Origin: Hygrocybe punicea
Taxonomy: Eukaryota > Basidiomycota > Agaricomycetes > Agaricales > Hygrophoraceae
Reading direction: 5' to 3'
Assembly (NCBI GenBank): GCA_963556145.1
Contig: OY744463.1
Span: 1,984,001 to 2,048,000, forward strand
DNA: 64,000 nt
Both the position numbers and the translations under genes were made by a program. Below, piece by piece: positions 23,519 through 35,329 of the stretch (positions within the stretch are counted from its first letter, which is position 1; each line of letters opens with the position of its first letter). The notes below the pieces were generated by a model. The model worked only from the letters and a program-made list of their open reading frames with translations, did not search any database and was not told the DNA's origin.

Positions 23519-24775
23519 GGGGTTAGGGGGATGAGGAGGAGGGAGCCTGAGAGGGGGTGAGGATGAGGATGAGGAGGGGGAGAGGGAGGGGGAAGGGGGA
23601 GGGAGGGGGAAGGGGGAAGGTGGGATGGAGGGGGGGATGTCGATGGGGAGGAGGAGGGGGAGGGGATGAGGAGGGGGAGAGGGAGGGAGAAGGGGGAGGG
23701 GGAGGAAGGTGAGGATGAGGAGGGGGAGAGGGAGGGGGAGGGGGATGAGGAGGAGGAGGAGGGGGAGGGGGAGGAGGAGGAGGAGGAGGGGGAGGGGGAG
23801 GAGGAGGAGTGGGAGGGGGAGGAGGAGGAGGAGGAGTGGGAGGGGAGAGGAAGGGGGATGAGAAGGAGGAGGAGGAGGGGGAGGGGGAAGTGGGAGGGGG
23901 AGGGGTAGGGGGGAGGAGGATGAGAAGGAGGAGGAGGAGAGGGAGGAGGAAGGGGAGGGGTAGGGGTAGGGGGGAGGGGGGTGAGGAGGGGAAAGGGGGA
24001 GGGAGAAGGTGGGATGGAGGGGGGGATGGGGATGGGGAGGAGGAGGAGGAGAGGGAGGAGGATGGGGGAGATGGGATGGAGGGGGATGTGGAGGAGGAGG
24101 AGGAGGAGGAGGAGGAGAGGGAGGGGGAGGAGGAGGAGGAGGAGGGGAGGGAGGGGGATGAGGATGAGGATGAGGATGAGGAGGGGAAGAGGGAGAGGAA
24201 TGCGGATGAGGAGGGGAGAGGGAGAGGGATGCAGATGCAGAGGGGAGAGGGAGAGGGATGCAGATGCAGAGGGGAGAGGGAGAGGGATGCAGATGCAGAG
24301 GGGAGAGGGAGAGGGATGTAGATGGGGAGGGGAGGGGAGAGGGATGTGGGGATGAGAGTGTAGTGTTACAGTTAAGAATAATGTTATATGCTCTATCCAC
24401 TGGCAGTGGAGTAGTGACTTAGGCTCTGACTTAGAGGATGGGGATGGGCATAGGAGTGTGGAGGAAAATAGAGGTTGGAGATGGAGAGGGGAAAGAAGGA
24501 GGGGGAGGAGGGAGAGGAGGATTGAGAGGGATGGGAGGGGGAGGGGGAGGGGGAGGTGGAGGGGAGTGTGGAAAATGGTGATGGGGGGGAGAGGGAGGGG
24601 GATACTATGGATGGGGAATGGGGAGGGGTAGGGAGTGTAGGAGGGAAATGGAGAGTGGGACAAGGATGGGGAGGGGAGGGGGATGGGAGGATGGGGAGGG
24701 GGAGGGGGGAGAGGAAGAGAGAGGAGAGAGGGCATGGGAGAGAGGGGATGGGGGATGGGGATGGGGGAATTATTG
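23519..24775. repeat. Very long polypurine (G/A) tract
   Basis: Almost uninterrupted GGGGAGGAGG-type sequence from 23519 to about 24355, resuming at about 24440-24765 and again around 24880-25045. Near 24225-24310 it includes a perfect 27-28-bp repeat containing GGGATGCAGATGCAGAGGGG. Open frames on either strand (Glu/Gly/Arg-rich, or Pro/Ser/Leu-rich in reverse) are by-products of composition. Confidence 0.95.
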
Positions 24776-25799
24776 ATAATTCAATTGAATCTTAGGAGCA
24801 AATTTGGTATTACAATTTACAACTAAGAAAGTGAGCTGAGTTCTGGGAATAGAAGATGGGATAGTAGGGGCCATTGGGGTTATGGGGGAGTTGAGGGGAT
24901 GAGAGGGGGGAATTTGACTGGGAGGATGACTGGGAGATGCTGTGGGATGGGAGAATGATACTCCTGGAGAGGGTGACACTGGGGACAGGAGGGGGATGAC
25001 ACTGGGGGATGGGAGGGATGGAGGATGACAGGGAAAGGAGGGCCATTAAAATTCTGCTAAGTCCATATTTCCATATTAAGCACTGTGCGAGTAAAGCAGT
25101 CACGTGTGTTTCAACAAACTGCGCGTGACACATTCAACTTACCGCCGTCTCTCACATTGTCGAACCTGACGTGAACAATACAACCAGGTGCCCACCAATA
25201 CATGCCTGTGCAGCGGGGTAGCACCCCATCAGTAAGTTTTTATTTCACATCTTGTTTTACTGACTAGTTCTACCTATAGCCTTGGCTGTACCCAACCCAC
25301 TCCAACACCCACATCAACACCATGCAGGACGAAGACCTGGGGCGATTCCTCGGAACGATGACGGGATGGCCATCCACGACGGTCGCGATGGCTGCGATCT
25401 TCCCCGGCTGTTGTATCCCAAACTCGATAACCAGTTAGTAAGGTTTCATGACAAACGAGGATGAGGAAGCGGCGATGGCGACGGCAGTGGCAGCAACAGC
25501 AGGGTAAGTTTTCTTAAATCATGATTTTTCTTTTTTTTGACTGAGTAGCTCTACTGCCTACGCCTACGGCTGTGCCCACCCACACCCACACCATTTTCAA
25601 CATCCAATGCACGGCCTCCCCATGAATTTCGACCACACACAGCTCATATAACCCCCCCGTGCCTCGTTCCCATTGAAAACAAGAGGCTGGAGGGTCCCAG
25701 CGCCTCACGCCGACATCTTTTCCCCCGACCCACCCCCCAGTTTTTCAACACCCAATACGGGCCTTCCCCTGCGGTTTTCGACCACCCCCAACTCAAGTA

Positions 25800-26800
25800 C
25801 ACTCCCGTGTCTCCGTTTCCGTTGGAAACAAGCTGTCGGGGGTCTCAGGACCTCGCATTACCGTCTTCTGCCCAACCACCCCACCTCACTTTTTTCTACC
25901 AACAGGATACCTTCTCCCGCGCCGTTTGCGGCCATCCATGGTTAGTGTACACCTCTGGCGCCTCGTTTCTGTTGAAAACGAGACGTCAGGGGGTCTCAGG
26001 ACCTCGCATTCCCATCTTCTGCCCAACCAGCTCACCCCCTTTTTTCTACCAACAGGACACCTTCTCCCGCGCTGTTTGCGGCCATCCCTGGCTAGTGTAC
26101 ACCCCCCGCGCCTCGTTTCTGTCGAAAATGAGACATTGGGGGGTCTCAGGACCTCGCATTCCCGTCTTCTGTTCAACCAGCTCACCCCCTTTTTTCTACC
26201 AACAGGACACCTTCTCCCGCGCCGTTTATGGCCATCCCCGGCTAGTGTACACCCCCCGCACCTCGTTTCCACTGAAAACGAGATGTTGGGGGGTCTCAGG
26301 ACCTCGCGTTCCCGTCTTCTGCCCAACCAGCTCACCCCCTTTTTTCTACCAACAGGACACCTTCTCCCGCGCCGTTTATGGCCATCCCCGGCTAGTGTAC
26401 ACCCCCCGCACCTCGTTTCCGTTGAAAACGAGATGTTGGGGGGTCTCAGGACCTCGCGTTCCCGTCTTCTGCCCAACCAGCTCACCCCCTTTTTCTGCCA
26501 ACAGGACACCTTCTCCCGCGCTGTTTGCGGCCATCCCCGGCTAGTGTACACCCCCTGCGCCTCGTTTCCGTTGAAAACGAGGCGTCGGGGGGTGTCAGGA
26601 CCTCGCGTTCCCATCTTCTGCCCAACCAGCTCACCCTCTTTTTTCTACCAACAGGACACCCCCTCCCACGCCGTTTGCGGCCACCCCCGGCTAGTGTACA
26701 CCCCCAGCGCCTCGTTTCCGTTGAAAACGAGACTTCGGGCGGTGTCAGGACCTCGCGCTCCTGCCATCTGCCCAACCACTGCCACCCCACCTTTTTCAAT
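25800..26800. repeat. 150-bp tandem repeat, six to seven copies
   Basis: GTGTACACC recurs at 25945, 26095, 26245, 26395, 26544 and 26694. Each unit contains CCTCGTTTCCGTTGAAAACG (a small hairpin), GGGGGGTCTCAGGACCTCGC, TTCTGCCCAACCAGCTCACC and a pyrimidine-rich TTTTTTCTACCAACAG that looks like an intron 3' end. Because 150 is divisible by 3 the repeat stays open in several frames on both strands (50-residue peptide repeats). Degenerate copies extend upstream to about 25630. Confidence 0.93.
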
Positions 26801-27715
26801 CACCACGCCCTGTTTTTAACCACCCCCAGCTTGTTTCCGTTGAAGACGAGATGCTGGGGGGTCCTAGCGTGTTGCCCCGCCGTCTCTTGGCCCAACCCTA
26901 TGTATAGCATTCTCTGTAGTATTAAATTAATTCATTTGTTTTTATTCTAAAATCCGAGAAAACTAAGAATATAAGAGAAAACTAAGAACATATAAGAAGA
27001 CATTAAGAATGTATAAGAAGAAATAAGACCAAGTAAGAAAAAGTAAGTGGAAGGACCTTCTTATTTCGTCTTATTTCGTCTTACCAAAATCTCGTCTTAA
27101 TTCGTCTTAATCTGTCTTAACTCACCACTAAGACAAATTAAGAACTTAGTAAGACGAACTAAGATGACCCTTGTTTTACTGATGTAGTAAATCCAAAATA
27201 TGGCAACAGTACTATACTATTTCATCCTGTATCTTGATAGGATTCAAAAGGTATCCTAATAGTAAAAGTGCCCCAACTTCCTTACTGGTTTAATACTTTG
27301 ATTCATCTTAGGCTGCAAGTATTCTATCCAAACTATACAGCACTTTGCTGTAAATATAGTAAAAGTAGTGAAACAAAAGGCTTGATGTTATTGAAAAGGT
27401 ATAAGTCTCATTTTCCTTCATACTTTCAGATGAATTTGAGCACAAGTATTGTAGTTTATATCTGAATACTGTTACAATACCATGCTGAAAGTTCTGGTAA
27501 TGATATTTAGTATACTTGTCAAGTACTTTCAAGATACTGTGTGACATGGTATGCTACTGTGCACCCTGTGTCAAGAATTCGAACATATGAAAGGAGGCTT
27601 CAATCTGAATTGTCCACAAAGCGATGTCAAGATCTAAGGAAAGAGTATCTCTCAGTATATTCGAAGAACAGACGACCCTTTAGTTTCTCCAAGACTTTAG
27701 TTATTCGAAATCTCT

Positions 27716-30700
27716 TCACTGAACTGAGCCGAAGCCTGGCAAACAGTTCTGCTTCGCAATACTCGCTGAACCACTTCGAATGTAGCAAACCTTCGCAGTG
27801 ACACAGTCCCCAGTACAAGATGGAGTCAGCGGAGAACCTTTACCCTGATGGGTGTTGAACACCTGAAGAACGACGAGGCGTCAGTCACTTTCATAAAAGG
27901 TGTGTTTGAGAAGTAAACCCACCGTTACAAGAGAGGAATTGGCTTCCATGGCTTGGAAAGGAATGACGAACGTCAACGGACAACGACCAGTAGACATTTT
28001 GATAAACATACCTTCTGTGACCAGATGCCACCAGGTAGCGTTCAATGGATCGTTCGGGCCCCAACTCGTGATGGTGCCTCCATAAGCCTCTCGGGTATTG
28101 TATTCATATTCGTAAGACGGACCAAATTGGATTTGGGAGTCAAGTGCAGGGTAGGAGTTCACCTCACTCTTCCACCTGTGCAAATACTTCAGCTACCCCC
28201 CCCCCGGAAACGATGACAAATATATACGTATGTGCATCCAGAACTTCAAATGTCTGAGGACTCCATGAACACATCTGCAGTAAGAGACCAAGTATAGAAG
28301 AAACGTACAGCGGAATCAACTTCATATACTCGGAAGCCGGAATTGAGATTCGTTAAAGGGGTAATGGAAGGTCCCAACTAAGATATGTCAGTGAAGTTTC
28401 GAGAGGATAGTTCCGTGCTTACCCATGCCAGGGTTTGGGCAGTTGCAGCACTCATACTTGTGGCGTTGTTCGCATAAAATATCTAGCTTACTTGTCGGAA
28501 ACGATGTACGATTTTATGCTTCAGGACACGAACCGACATCTGGTCTTCGTGTGTATGACCCCAAAAAATATCTATTGAACCCAAATTAGCTCTCGCTCAC
28601 GAGAAGGAACAAGATCAAGAGCATACTAGCGATGACATGGGGTGAAAAACGGTCAACACTAGCGAGGTCACATCAATTCGAATTATCCTATGGCGGATAG
28701 AAACCTTACACACATTTGGTAAACTAGCAGAAGGTACTATTCTTCAGCAACGGCAAGAATCAAACCGTGTGAGCTAAACTTACAGAGATTCGTGGGGTTC
28801 AGCAGCGGATTGGTACCATCCCACCCAGACAAAACATGACCCATGATCCAAACTAGAATAGAAGAACTTAGTGCTGAGAGCGTTGTTGGCCGGCAACGAA
28901 GCTTACCTCGATCGCCTGCGTCTTCCGCTGCTTGCAACTCGTCTGTAAGGAACCTCAACATGCCAGATACGTCTGGATTTGTCATGTTGATATAGTTGAA
29001 GTAGTTGGATCTGTTGAAAATCTGACAGTCAGCTCCCATTTATATAGGAAAATACGAAAAAAATCATACCTGTACCCTGTTGACAGGAAGATGAGGAGCG
29101 CAAGTGGAACGTCATCTTAGGACACATACAGAAATCGGTGTTCAGGGAGATAATGCGTAGACCATCTTCGCGCTGGGCCATAAATGCCGAATAATGGGTT
29201 CGCGCAAGCTTTACTGCTCCATCCGGAAGCCAATCCTCGTGTTGCCACAGCGAAGCGACATGATTATAGTTCCTGTCACAAAAAAATATTTGGGTCAAGG
29301 GCGTTTTTCCTCTTGAGAAAGTAAAATATTGGAACAAACCAGCTGAATTGTTCCGCTAGCATGCCCCCTAGTGAATGAGGAGCATCTTGTGCTCTAAAGA
29401 AAAGAGTGTACACAGTCATGTCTCGAGAAAACAAACGAGCCGATGAACGAACTGGTTATAGCTATCGTGATTGCCTAGAGCTGCGTAGACGGGTCCAGAA
29501 CCCAGAAGGCGTTTAAATAGGTCGTACAAAATGGCCTTATGGAGACATGAGCGACAGGATGGCACCCGATAATAAGACATGCCTCAGTGTACAGCACAAA
29601 GCCTCTGTAATTGTATGGTAAGTGGTGACAATACATGCGGTAAAGTCACTTACCTCGATAGCTGATTTTCAGGATCGTGTGCAACTAGATCACCGGTATA
29701 CACTGTCCAAGCGAAGCCTGTATTTTGAGTTCCTGCCAGGGCCGGGATAGCTTGTAGCGCAGATGTGACAAGACCGAGAGGGGAATCACTGAGAAATGTA
29801 TGCGTAAGCCGGGCATGATACGCACATGAGTCAACCTTAAACATACCATTTAAAAGACCCGAATCGCGGGGCTGGCAACAGAGTAACGTTCGGGCTCAAA
29901 ACATTGGGATTGTTCATGCGGCAGCAGAGCCCGGAGGTACAGTTAGCCTCTGCGCCAGTCGAATACCCTGTTTACTCGGTAACACCATCAGATTGAGGAT
30001 GCCGCTGACGGAACGAAAACGCACTAGGATCAAGATGGAGATCAGAGATATGGAGAACTTTGAGCCGTTGGCCACTTGGCTGTTTCGGGGGTGGGAGAGG
30101 ATTAGGCTTCGGCTTTGCGAACCATCCAGTCAAATTCAGGGGTGATGTAGGTGGCAGGGGACACAAGGCGAGGAAGTTATGACAAAGAAGCTATTGCCCC
30201 GCATGAATGAGTCACGGAAGAAGGCGATTATCATAAAAGAACACCTGGCCGTCGAGCCCTCCAACATCAGCGTTAGCAACAACCTGAGTGATAACCGAGC
30301 CAAGTGCAAGCCCGCCGTAGATACGTTGGCAGGTCTTTGAGAAATTGAAATGTTGGCATAATGCCACAGCTAGAGTAGGTCCTTGCTGGGGGGCTGCTAG
30401 GGCAAGGAACTTGGCTGCTTGAAGCCCTGCTTGGCAACGGGCGCAAGTATTGTTTCCGAAGACTGGATTAACAGCAATCGAAAGCACCTGCGCGAAAGCT
30501 TCTTGGAATATCCTTGAAGCGGAAGCCTTGTTTGGTAACGGGTGTGGATCAACTGTGTCATTGGCCGGAATGGTGATTGGATTCGTTAAGGCAAAGGGAT
30601 ATATTGTGTGCTAGAGGAGATTGACAGCCTGCTGCGGAGAAGAGGTTGAAATACGTACAGTAACTGGGTCGGATATGACTGGTTGCACTTGTGCAGAGGT

Positions 30701-30856
30701 GGCAGTCGGAGAGTTATAATAACTTGGATACAACGAGGTCGGGAACGAACCGGGGGCTGTAAATGTCGAGGAACCAATGGGGTCGCCTCCGGCCGCGAAC
30801 GCTGTAGAGATTGCTGTGGACACAAAGACCAGCTGGAGGAAACGAGTGCAATTCAT
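27716..30856 (-). CDS. Acid sphingomyelinase (secreted sphingomyelin phosphodiesterase)
   Basis: Hydrolyses sphingomyelin-type phospholipids to ceramide and a phospho-alcohol. The protein has a signal peptide (FLQLVFVSTAISTAFA), a saposin-B domain with paired Cys (NTCARCQAG, LCQHF, TCQRIYGG, and LCHNFLALC after a splice), and a calcineurin-like phosphoesterase with metal-ligand motifs HISDLHLDP, YTGDLVAHD, ALGNHDSYNQ, IMGHVLSGWDG and FWGHTHEDQ. The C-terminal domain has CTGDCVTAKVCYIRSGSAS. About 17 short exons, all joinable in frame, indicate an intact gene. They include a 7-nt microexon (29070-29076) restoring NTDFWYRSNYFNY and one GC-AG intron before AILYDLFKR. The stop follows CLPGFGSVQ. 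Secreted or lysosome-like location is known for the family. Confidence 0.88.
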
Positions 30857-31388
30857 GGCCGATGATCAGTGGTTCGTAGACCCCAACGGCAAACGAACGT
30901 AGGTCAAACGTTCGATATATATATAAATACGAAGTGCGGAGACGACTGGCAGTTCTTTGATGACCGTATAGCTAATTGGTAGAAGACACATCGCCGTCAA
31001 ACAGAACGGGAAAACAGCTCGCCCAACGTGCTGTCTGTCTGGAACCTGACCGATACCTGATCCGTGGGCATACGCATGAATCACGAAGCACGGCATAACC
31101 GTAATACCGTAATAGAGAGCTCAATTGCCAGAGTAGCTTCAGGGTAGATAGCACGTGTAAATTCTCGAGGGCAAGTCCAATGTCATGCTTCTGCTCATCA
31201 TCGATGCACCATCGCTGAGCGCTGAGCTTTGATCATCAGGCTCATGTCCTCAATGGATGCCAGTAGTTTTATTCTCAGGCAAATGCGGGGATAATCCCAC
31301 CAATCCACTTCCGAGAGGTGGGCCCCAGGCAAGGCGAATATATTTAAGCGGCGACACCAAAACACGTGCTGTAATTTAAACTCCGTAC
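30857..31388. other. Upstream region of the sphingomyelinase gene
   Basis: No coding sequence supported. The promoter of the minus-strand gene should lie here. A GATATATATATAAAT box at about 30913-30928 is a TATA candidate. The sequence ends at CTCCGTAC, the target site of the next element. Confidence 0.4.
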
Positions 31389-31523
31389 TAGTGTTGCCAC
31401 GGCTCGGTCCGAAACCGTTAGCCGTTGGAGCCGGACCATAATTAGCCGAGCCGAGCCGTTCACTCGGCTAACGGTTAAACCTCGGCTTAGCCACGGCTAG
31501 CCGTTATTAGCCGTTACCAAATA

Positions 31524-34500
31524 CAGTATTCAATGGCTCCTTTGAACACTATGGCTCCTTTGAACACTTTTCATTTATTTCAACAGTTTTCAATCCTTCC
31601 ACCTCAAACTTTCTACTATATGATAGTTGCATTATAGTGCTGGGTTGGGTATAAAATTTAGAGCAGTTCATTCAGACATTTCATAAAATAAATCATAGAC
31701 ATTCCGTTGTATACACCTATTTTGTCTCATTCCAAATTTTATTTGGACTCAGGTATCCTGGTACTTTCAAACGATGCTTTAAAATTTATCTAGACTTGTG
31801 CACATCCTTATCAATAATCTTTTCACCACTTGCACTCAAAAACTTGGGCTGTTATTCAATTGTTACAGTGTTCAATAGCTCCTTTGAACACTACCAGTCC
31901 TTTGAACACCCTAATAGAATTGATTCTGTACTGATTTCTACTGCTAAAAAGTGTTCTAATTCCTTCAGTGCATCATCCAAACCTATGTGGATATTGATTT
32001 TTATTCAGAACCACCAATAAAATTAGAAACTGAATATTCACAAAGCAGAGAGAAATCTGATCACTCCTTGAACACTAATGTTTTGATCATAAAACATTCA
32101 AATACTGACAGATTTCTTCAAAAATTGGTATGAGATGTCTTTAAATATATGAGCAACTTCTGGTCTGCTCAGATTTTGTTCAAGATAATTGGCTACTTGT
32201 GGCATTTTAGGTTAATTTTTTGTGTTCAAAGGAGTCATTGAATACTGTATTCGACTTTTCCTGAAGCCTGTTGGTTTTTAAATGTATCACATGATCATTT
32301 CGCAGCCCAGGGTTGCCTCACGATAACCTGCCCGTTTTTCAAGGTCTAGACATGAAATTTTTTGTTTGAGAGTAACACGATGACCTCTCTGCTCTATACA
32401 TCATGGTTGGAAGGGCCAAATATGCAACAAAGAAAGCACAAATATTACAAGAGGAGAAAGACTATGTAATGGACCTAGCCATAGAAAACTATCACAAAGA
32501 ACAACAGAAGCCGCCGACACTCAAGAAGAAGGGACTTCGGAGAATCTGTGTGGATACGACACATCAGTACTTCTTGGAAACAGGGAAAACGATTGCTTTG
32601 AATCACACCACACTCCATCATTTGGTTAACGGAGGCCAGAAACTTAGTGATTTCAATGCCGAGAAGGGCTGGTTGCTGAGGGAGGAGGTAGAGAAGGTGA
32701 TTGAGTATGCGCTGGAAGTTGCACAGAGGGGGTTTCCTCTGAGTCACCGTAGACTCAAGGAACATGTTGATGAAATTTGTCGGGCAAGTCTTGGAGACCT
32801 GTTTCCTGCTGATGGTGTTGGCAAACAATGGACGAATCGCTTCGTGGAGAAGCACTCTGATGTACTTGGGACATACTGGTCACATTCGCTCGATAATGCT
32901 CAAGGCCGTGCTGTTAATCCAGCTACAAACGAGTCTTGGCACAACTTGCTTGAGGAGACGTTGCTAACTGGCGATGATGGAAAACCAATAGCACAGGAAT
33001 GCCTGTGGGCGGTGGATGAAACCGGTTTCCAGCCAGCTGGAGGGCTTCGTGAAAGGGTGGTTGGACCTAAGGGTGTAAAAACTCAATATCAGCAACAGGA
33101 CGGGAATTGAGAGACTATTACCGTTCTTGTGACAATTGGTGCTGATGGATCGACAATTCCACCTGCGGTTATCTTCAAGGGAAAGGCATATCAAACAAAG
33201 TGGCAACAAAATAATCCTGCCAATGCGTCGTAAGCCACAAAAATAAATTTATTATTTGAAATTCACTGACAATCTCGCGTAGGCTTGGATATTCGCAAAA
33301 GGGGTGGACTGATGGTGAAATTGGAATCCTCTGGATAAAGCAATTTGATAATCAGACAAAAGACAAGGCCGATGGCCGTTATTGAGTCCTCCTTGTGGAT
33401 GGACATAACTCACATTATACGCGAGGGTTCTTGGAATATGCACGGGCACACAAAATTCACATCCTTTGCTATCCTGCACATACGACACACATATACCAGG
33501 GACTTGACGTCGTTTGCTTTGGTATCTTGAAACGTGAATGGACGACAGAAAGGGATAAGTTGCTGCGAGAACATGGGGAAGTTGTGATGAAGCAAAACTT
33601 CCTAGCTGTTTATGGACGAGCTCACCTTCGTGCTCTCACTCCAGAAGTCGTTTCTGCTGCATTCCGTAAAACAGGGGTGTGGCCATTCAATCGAGACGTG
33701 GTGACAAAGGAGATGATGGCTCCCAGTAAAGAAACCTCCTGCCAAGGGAGCCTTCCGATACGACCACCAAGCCCTGTGCGAATCATCACCGAAATGGTTT
33801 GTCAGTTAATCCGGCCACCTGACCAAGGAGGCGACAGTGATGGTGATGGTGACATGAGTGATACTCCTGACGCACCTGGCAGCATCATTCAATCCGCCCT
33901 GGATAACCTTGCAACAACGTCCGCGGCATTCCTTGTGAATCCAGCGCCGATTAAATCTGCAGCTAATCTTCCAATGTTCATCCCTCTGCCTGTATCGCCC
34001 ATGCGCCAAAGTCATGAATTGCTTGATATCGAGCCAGTCACGGAGCGGGAGTGGGAGCTTCAAACTGCCCTGCATGATATGGAGCTTCAGAAGGCGTTCT
34101 ACAAGGGTCAGGTGGTGGGACTGCACTCACAGATAATCCTGCAAGGGATGTATTGTGATCGTGTGCGTGGTCAACTAGCAACTCAGGAGAAGAAGAAAAA
34201 CAAAGGGAAAAGTACCGCATTGCACACAGATGGTAATGCATGCCTTCTGACAGGGAATGAATTCTTTGATCGGGTCGTCCAACATACTGAAGCGATGGAG
34301 GCAGCAGCTGTTGAAAAAGATATGCGGAAGCAGAACAAACAAGCTCGTAGGGGGGCAGTAGCCAAGTGGAAGGAGGAGGAGGAGGCAAGAAAGAAGAGAA
34401 ACAGTGAAAAAACAGCTGATTGGAAGGCAAAAGTGGCCGAATGGGAGATAGAAAAAGCCGATGCGAAACGAGAAAAACGGCGCATTCAGTGGAAGAAACC

Positions 34501-34850
34501 AGTCCGCGGACCCCTTGAAAAGGCCATTCCAAAGCCCAAGGCAAGGGAGGAGCATAACGAAGACAACGAACAAAGCAGCTCAAGTGACAACGAGCCAGAT
34601 AGCGATGATTCCGCAGGCGATGAATAAGGTTGGCATATTTCCCACGCCCGTTCAAAGGACGTACTAAATGCCCAAAACAGAAATTCATTGATATTTTTGT
34701 CTGTATCCCCCCTTGCCTCGATTTTTTTTGCCATCGTAATAGTACACATATTAGCAATGAATTTGTGTTGTAGAAGAGTATTGGTAGTGTGACATTAATT
34801 GTGGTAAGAACAAAAACAATTTTGGCGTTCAAAGGAGCCATTGAATACTG
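31524..34850 (+). mobile_element. pogo-like (Tc1/mariner superfamily) transposon
   Basis: Inverted repeats CAGTATTCAATGGCTCCTTT, continuing to GAAC (24 bp, perfect), flanked by TA on both sides (31522-31523, 34851-34852). It lies wholly inside the hAT-like element, about 130 bp from its left end. The GGCTCCTTTGAACACT motif repeats again near 31550 and 31878, inside the left end. Contains a decayed DDE_1 transposase gene. Confidence 0.92.
32403..34627 (+). pseudogene. pogo-type DDE transposase, inactivated by two nonsense codons
   Basis: The frame starts MVGRAKYATKK with an N-terminal helix-turn-helix/CENP-B-like DNA-binding region, then the DDE_1 catalytic domain: first Asp in WAVDETGF, second in LLVDGHNSHYT, third probably in WPFNRDV. 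A coiled-coil, Lys/Glu-rich C-terminal tail follows. One intron follows NNPANA (donor at about 33229, acceptor before LGYSQKGW). Two in-frame TGA codons interrupt it, after QQDGN at about 33108 and before VLLVDGHN at about 33388. Both stand where an Arg is plausible, so CGA to TGA changes would explain them. Otherwise reading frame is preserved throughout, so decay is recent. Confidence 0.88.
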
Positions 34851-35276
34851 TACCCAAATTAGGAAATTTAGGTATCCAGCGTGTTTGCTGGCTTCAACGT
34901 CACTTGGATAACCCGTCTGCTGCCTCCCACACCTCACTAACATGTCCAGCCACATTTCGCGAGTTTTTCAGGTATTGATCACTGGTATGTGCACCTGTTT
35001 TTTCTTTTTCTTTTTGCGTATCTCCACATAGCCTACTTTTATGTACATGTATATGAAAAAAATGAAATATACCTACTTATATGCAACCTTCCAAGGCACC
35101 TGTGAAAAGGTGAGTGCGGCGCACAGGTCAATTGACGTGGCTATATATATATTTGCAAGGTGGGCCGGGCAGCAGGGAGAGGGGCAGACTCATCCTCATT
35201 TCCTTTCTGTTGCTTCTGCCCTGTCCATCGTCATTGGCCTCATCGGCTGTCGTTGTTGTGATGGTCCTTGTGTTCA

Positions 35277-35329
35277 CCTCGCGAATGCCATGCACACATC
35301 AATTGACATGGCCGTACCCATTCACGAGG
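35277..35329. repeat. TCAATTGA-centred imperfect palindrome (hAT core), second copy in this element
   Basis: Arms CCTCGCGAAT and ATTCACGAGG around ACATCAATTGACATG. A weaker copy is at 35099-35160. The same structure recurs in five other elements of the window. Confidence 0.75.

Larger units (their letters stand above)
23397..27187. mobile_element. TA-target non-autonomous DNA element of low-complexity content
   Basis: Inserted in the right arm of the fold-back element: the intact left arm reads ATCTTAAATCC (reverse complement) where this copy is interrupted after ATCTTA. Terminal inverted repeats are CATCAGTAAAACAGGG and CATCAGTAAAACAAGGG, flanked by TA (with an extra G/TA at the right end), as for Tc1/mariner-type targets. 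Subterminal AAGACAACTAAGAT-like and CTTATTTCGTCTTA-like repeats lie at both ends. The interior holds purine tracts, a 150-bp tandem repeat and GTAAGT-to-TAG stretches that resemble introns. No transposase was found. Confidence 0.75.
15802..27570. mobile_element. Fold-back/CACTA-like DNA element with two nested insertions
   Basis: Ends are CACAGGGTGCACAGTAGCAT on the left and its exact complement on the right, flanked by a 3-bp direct duplication TCA (15799-15801, 27571-27573). The inverted match continues for over 1 kb: 15802-16867 pairs with 22566-23395 plus 27190-27570 read in reverse. Subterminal repeats of the type AGATACTGTTTCAATACTTT and internal ~113-bp repeats (GTGGCTCAGC, CAATTCC, CTCGGTCCACGA) fill the arms. 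Without its two insertions the element is about 2.3 kb with no transposase. The 3-bp duplication and CAC terminus fit CACTA-type elements. The long arms fit fold-back elements. It lies about 145 bp downstream of the sphingomyelinase stop. Confidence 0.85.

Noticed and set aside
23438..24735. Two long minus-strand Pro/Ser/Leu frames (320 and 415 aa) and Glu/Gly/Arg plus-strand frames
   Set aside because: Pure by-products of the polypurine tract, which has almost no stop codons in any frame.
14400..26800. CRISPR-like spaced repeats
   Set aside because: The tandem repeats are contiguous units without unique spacers, in a eukaryotic genome with spliceosomal introns and no cas genes.
25807..26950. 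Repeat-containing protein of 50-residue units
   Set aside because: Frame persistence is explained by the 150-bp period. At least three frames on both strands are open equally, so coding is not supported without transcript data.
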